This document shows positions 6,255 through 8,565 of a DNA stretch of 8,565 nt, one piece after another (the first letter of the stretch is position 1; each line of letters begins with the position of its first letter). The notes below the pieces were generated by a model. It saw only the letters and a list, made by a program, of their open reading frames with translations. It had not been told where the DNA came from and ran no database searches. A program made the position numbers and the translations under genes. The stretch is from Actinomycetota bacterium (GTDB lineage: Bacteria > Actinomycetota > Actinomycetes > Nanopelagicales > Nanopelagicaceae): contig CANCGX010000045.1 in NCBI GenBank assembly GCA_947377725.1, positions 1 to 8,565 of the forward strand, in the 5' to 3' direction.

Positions 6255-8327
6255 TTGACATCTAAGAACCTAAAACCGTTACAAGCATGGAATGAACTTG
6301 ACGATAAGGCAGTTGCGATTGCTCGAGCGCTAGCTGCAGATTCAGTTCAAAAAGCAGGACACGGTCATCCCGGAACTGCGATGTCTCTAGCGCCGGTGGC
6401 GTACACCTTGTTCCAGCGTTTTCTGCAACATGATCCAACTCGTCCCGATTGGTTGGGTCGCGATCGCTTTGTTCTTTCATGTGGCCACTCGTCTCTTACT
6501 CTCTATATTCAACTCTTTCTCTCTGGATATGGCCTGACGATTGATGATTTAAAGGCATTTCGCACCGACGGATCTCTCACTCCGGCTCACCCAGAATATG
6601 GGCATACAAAGGGCGTTGAAATAACAACAGGACCTTTGGGTTCAGGCATCGCTTCAGCAGTCGGCATGGCTATGGCTGCTCGTTATGAGAAAGGGTTGTT
6701 TGACCCTGAATCAAAAACCACGCTTTTCGATCACAATATTTGGGTGATTTGTTCAGATGGCGATCTTCAAGAAGGAGTTAGCGCGGAGGCATCATCACTT
6801 GCCGGCACACAAGCACTCGGCAACCTAAAAGTCATTTACGATGACAATAGAATTTCCATCGAAGGTGATACCCACGTTGCCTTTACTGAAGATGTAAGTG
6901 CAAGATACCGCGCGTATCACTGGAATGTCATTGAAGTTGCAGCTCTTCCAAACGGTGATGTAGACCGTGCTGCGCTCGAAGCAGCTATGTCGAGCGCGGA
7001 GTCTATCTCTGACAAACCAACATTGATTCGCCTCAAAACTGTTATCGCATGGCCCGCTCCAAAGGCGCGCGGAACTGCGAAGTCTCACGGTTCAGCTTTG
7101 GGTGCTGAAGAAATTGCAGCAACAAAGCTCGAGTTAGGTTTGAATCCTGAAGAATTCTTTGCAGCACCGGATGAGATTATTTCGCACACAAGAGAAATCA
7201 TGGCTCGCGGAGAAGCTGCTCGGTTAGCGTGGGAAGAAGATTTCAAAAAATGGGCATCTGAAAATCCAGATCGCCTTGCCCTCTTGAATCGATTGCAAAA
7301 CCGTGAGTTGCCAGCTGGTTGGGAGTCTTCAATTCCTGTCTTCTCTTCAGAGAAAGAAATTGCGACTCGAACAGCTTCAGGAAAAATCATTAATGGAATT
7401 GCTGAAGCCCTTCCAGAGTTTTGGGGTGGTTCGGCTGATTTAGCTGAATCAAATAACACCATGATTGAAGGTGGCCGTTCATTCTTGCCAGCTTCGAGTT
7501 TGATGAAAGATGCAGATCCATACGGTCGCGTAATCCATTTCGGAATTCGTGAGCATGCCATGGGAGCAATACTTAACGGAATTGCACTTCATGGTTTGAC
7601 CCGCTCTTTCGGCGGAACCTTCTTGGTCTTCTCGGATTACATGCGTGGCGCCGTTCGGCTTGCAGCTCTCATGGACATTCCTTCTACATTTGTTTGGACG
7701 CATGACTCAATCGGTCTAGGCGAAGACGGCCCAACTCACCAACCGGTGGAACACATTGCTTCACTTCGCGCAATTCCAAATTTCGCAGTGATCCGTCCCG
7801 CTGATGCGAACGAAACTTCCATTGCATGGCGAGAAGTGTTGAAACGCAATAAACCAGTTGGCTTCGCTCTCTCTCGTCAAAATCTCCCGGTTCTGGATCG
7901 CACCAAATACACCTCCGCTGAGGGCGTAGCAAACGGCGCATATGTACTCTCCGACTCAGCGAACAAGCCCGATGTAATACTTATTGCCACAGGTTCAGAG
8001 GTACATGTTGCGTTGGCTGCACAAGAGTTGCTTGCTACGAAGGGCGTTCATGCTCGCGTCGTCAGTGCGCCTTGTTTGGAATGGTTTGCTGAGCAAACGC
8101 CTGAATATCGCAACTCAGTTCTCCCATCAGATATTAAAGCTCGAGTTTCAATCGAAGCCGGAATTGCATTGGGATGGCGCGAGATTATTGGAGATGCAGG
8201 GGTGGCAGTCTCACTCGAGCACTTCGGAGCATCGGCAAGTGCGGGCGTCTTGTTCTCGAAGCTCGGCTTTACTGCTGAAAATGTTGCGAACGCTGCACTT
8301 CATTCCATTAAGAAGGTTGGGAAATAG
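6255..8327 (+). CDS. tkt: Transketolase
   Basis: Thiamine-diphosphate enzyme of the non-oxidative pentose phosphate pathway, moving two-carbon ketol units between sugar phosphates in the cytoplasm. At 690 residues it is full length. The N-terminal domain has the AGHGHPG loop (H36, H38), SCGHSSLTLY (H78), TGPLGSG (125-131) and the TPP/metal motif SDGDLQEG (167-174), with the metal-ligand N198 in DDNRISIEG. The middle domain has FGIREHAMG with E433, which activates the cofactor, and GEDGPTHQPVEH (489-500), which binds TPP and substrate. The C-terminal domain begins near 560, with an ATGSEVHVAL segment. Transketolase is separated from the related DXP synthase by these motifs and by its pairing with tal. 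It starts at TTG behind a strong Shine-Dalgarno. tal overlaps its stop by one base. Confidence 0.98.
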   Translation: MTSKNLKPLQAWNELDDKAVAIARALAADSVQKAGHGHPGTAMSLAPVAYTLFQRFLQHDPTRPDWLGRDRFVLSCGHSSLTLYIQLFLSGYGLTIDDLKAFRTDGSLTPAHPEYGHTKGVEITTGPLGSGIASAVGMAMAARYEKGLFDPESKTTLFDHNIWVICSDGDLQEGVSAEASSLAGTQALGNLKVIYDDNRISIEGDTHVAFTEDVSARYRAYHWNVIEVAALPNGDVDRAALEAAMSSAESISDKPTLIRLKTVIAWPAPKARGTAKSHGSALGAEEIAATKLELGLNPEEFFAAPDEIISHTREIMARGEAARLAWEEDFKKWASENPDRLALLNRLQNRELPAGWESSIPVFSSEKEIATRTASGKIINGIAEALPEFWGGSADLAESNNTMIEGGRSFLPASSLMKDADPYGRVIHFGIREHAMGAILNGIALHGLTRSFGGTFLVFSDYMRGAVRLAALMDIPSTFVWTHDSIGLGEDGPTHQPVEHIASLRAIPNFAVIRPADANETSIAWREVLKRNKPVGFALSRQNLPVLDRTKYTSAEGVANGAYVLSDSANKPDVILIATGSEVHVALAAQELLATKGVHARVVSAPCLEWFAEQTPEYRNSVLPSDIKARVSIEAGIALGWREIIGDAGVAVSLEHFGASASAGVLFSKLGFTAENVANAALHSIKKVGK

Positions 8328-8565
8328 TGTCAAGTTCTTTAGCATCCATATCCGAAGCTGGAGTTTCAATTTGGCTTGATGACTTATCTCGCGAGCGTTT
8401 GCAATCTGGATCGCTCCTTGAGTTGATAGATAGCTCATATGTTGTAGGGGTGACGACAAATCCAAGTATTTTCTCAGCAGCCATCTCCGGCTCTGATTTA
8501 TACAAGGAAGATATCCTGGCTCTAAAAAGCGAAGGATTAAGCTCTTCTGAAATTGTTACAGAATT
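8327..8565 (+). CDS. tal: Transaldolase, N-terminal part cut by window edge
   Basis: Start of a transaldolase, which transfers dihydroxyacetone units from sedoheptulose 7-phosphate to glyceraldehyde 3-phosphate, working with transketolase. I translated 79 residues from a GTG at 8327. Recognisable segments are AGVSIWLDDLSRERL (11-25), with the conserved aspartate D18, and VGVTTNPSIF (40-49), the family's strand-2 motif with N45. This form resembles the longer actinobacterial and cyanobacterial transaldolases of about 360-370 residues. The Schiff-base lysine lies beyond the window. The GTG overlaps the tkt stop as TAGTG, and AGAAGG lies 10 bases upstream, so translation is coupled and the two genes share a transcript. 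zwf and opcA often follow in Actinobacteria, which cannot be seen here. Confidence 0.93.
   Translation, partial: MSSSLASISEAGVSIWLDDLSRERLQSGSLLELIDSSYVVGVTTNPSIFSAAISGSDLYKEDILALKSEGLSSSEIVTE

Noticed and set aside
7085..7561. 158-residue open frame on the minus strand inside tkt
   Set aside because: It lies wholly antisense to a well-supported transketolase, resembles no known family, and has no ribosome site or neighbours; it is a shadow frame.
1..8565. Mobile element, CRISPR, defence, phage or tRNA/rRNA content
   Set aside because: Every stretch is covered by housekeeping genes or the short control region; no transposase, direct-repeat array or RNA gene was seen. No undescribed system is supported.

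Overview
The window reads as a housekeeping segment of a low-to-medium GC actinobacterial chromosome (about half GC or slightly less by eye, not computed). The proteins look actinobacterial. SufR has the actinobacterial wHTH plus C-terminal Cys architecture, the SUF operon order is sufR-sufB-sufD-Rieske ferredoxin-sufC-sufS, and CtaA, transketolase and transaldolase lie next door, as in many Actinobacteria. The modest GC and very tight gene packing suggest a streamlined lineage such as the freshwater acI/Nanopelagicales group. That placement is an inference from composition and protein style, not a database result.

Left part (1-5235, minus strand): the SUF iron-sulfur cluster assembly operon, transcribed right to left. 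The order is sufR (Fe-S sensing repressor), sufB and sufD (scaffold), a small Rieske-type ferredoxin, sufC (ATPase) and sufS (cysteine desulfurase, cut by the window edge before its catalytic-cysteine region). Neighbours are separated by 1-6 bases or overlap by one base in TAATG junctions, so this is one transcript with translational coupling. SufS supplies sulfur, SufBCD assembles the cluster, and SufR probably closes a feedback loop.

Middle (about 5200-5331): the divergent control region between the suf operon and ctaA. It holds a perfect CAAC-N6-GTTG inverted repeat at the start of sufR, which is the half-site arrangement known for cyanobacterial SufR. It also holds a second perfect inverted repeat (TTGAGA-N6-TCTCAA) and a likely leaderless promoter for ctaA.

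Right part (5332-8565, plus strand): ctaA (heme A synthase), then tkt (transketolase, TTG start with a strong Shine-Dalgarno) 20 bases later, then the start of tal (transaldolase) overlapping tkt by one base. tkt and tal form the non-oxidative pentose phosphate branch. ctaA serves cytochrome oxidase maturation and appears to lead the same operon.

I found no mobile element, CRISPR array, RNA gene or clear terminator, and no gene-free stretch over 300 bases. No undescribed system is evident. The most interesting signals are the regulatory palindromes in the divergent region and some small departures in gene structure.
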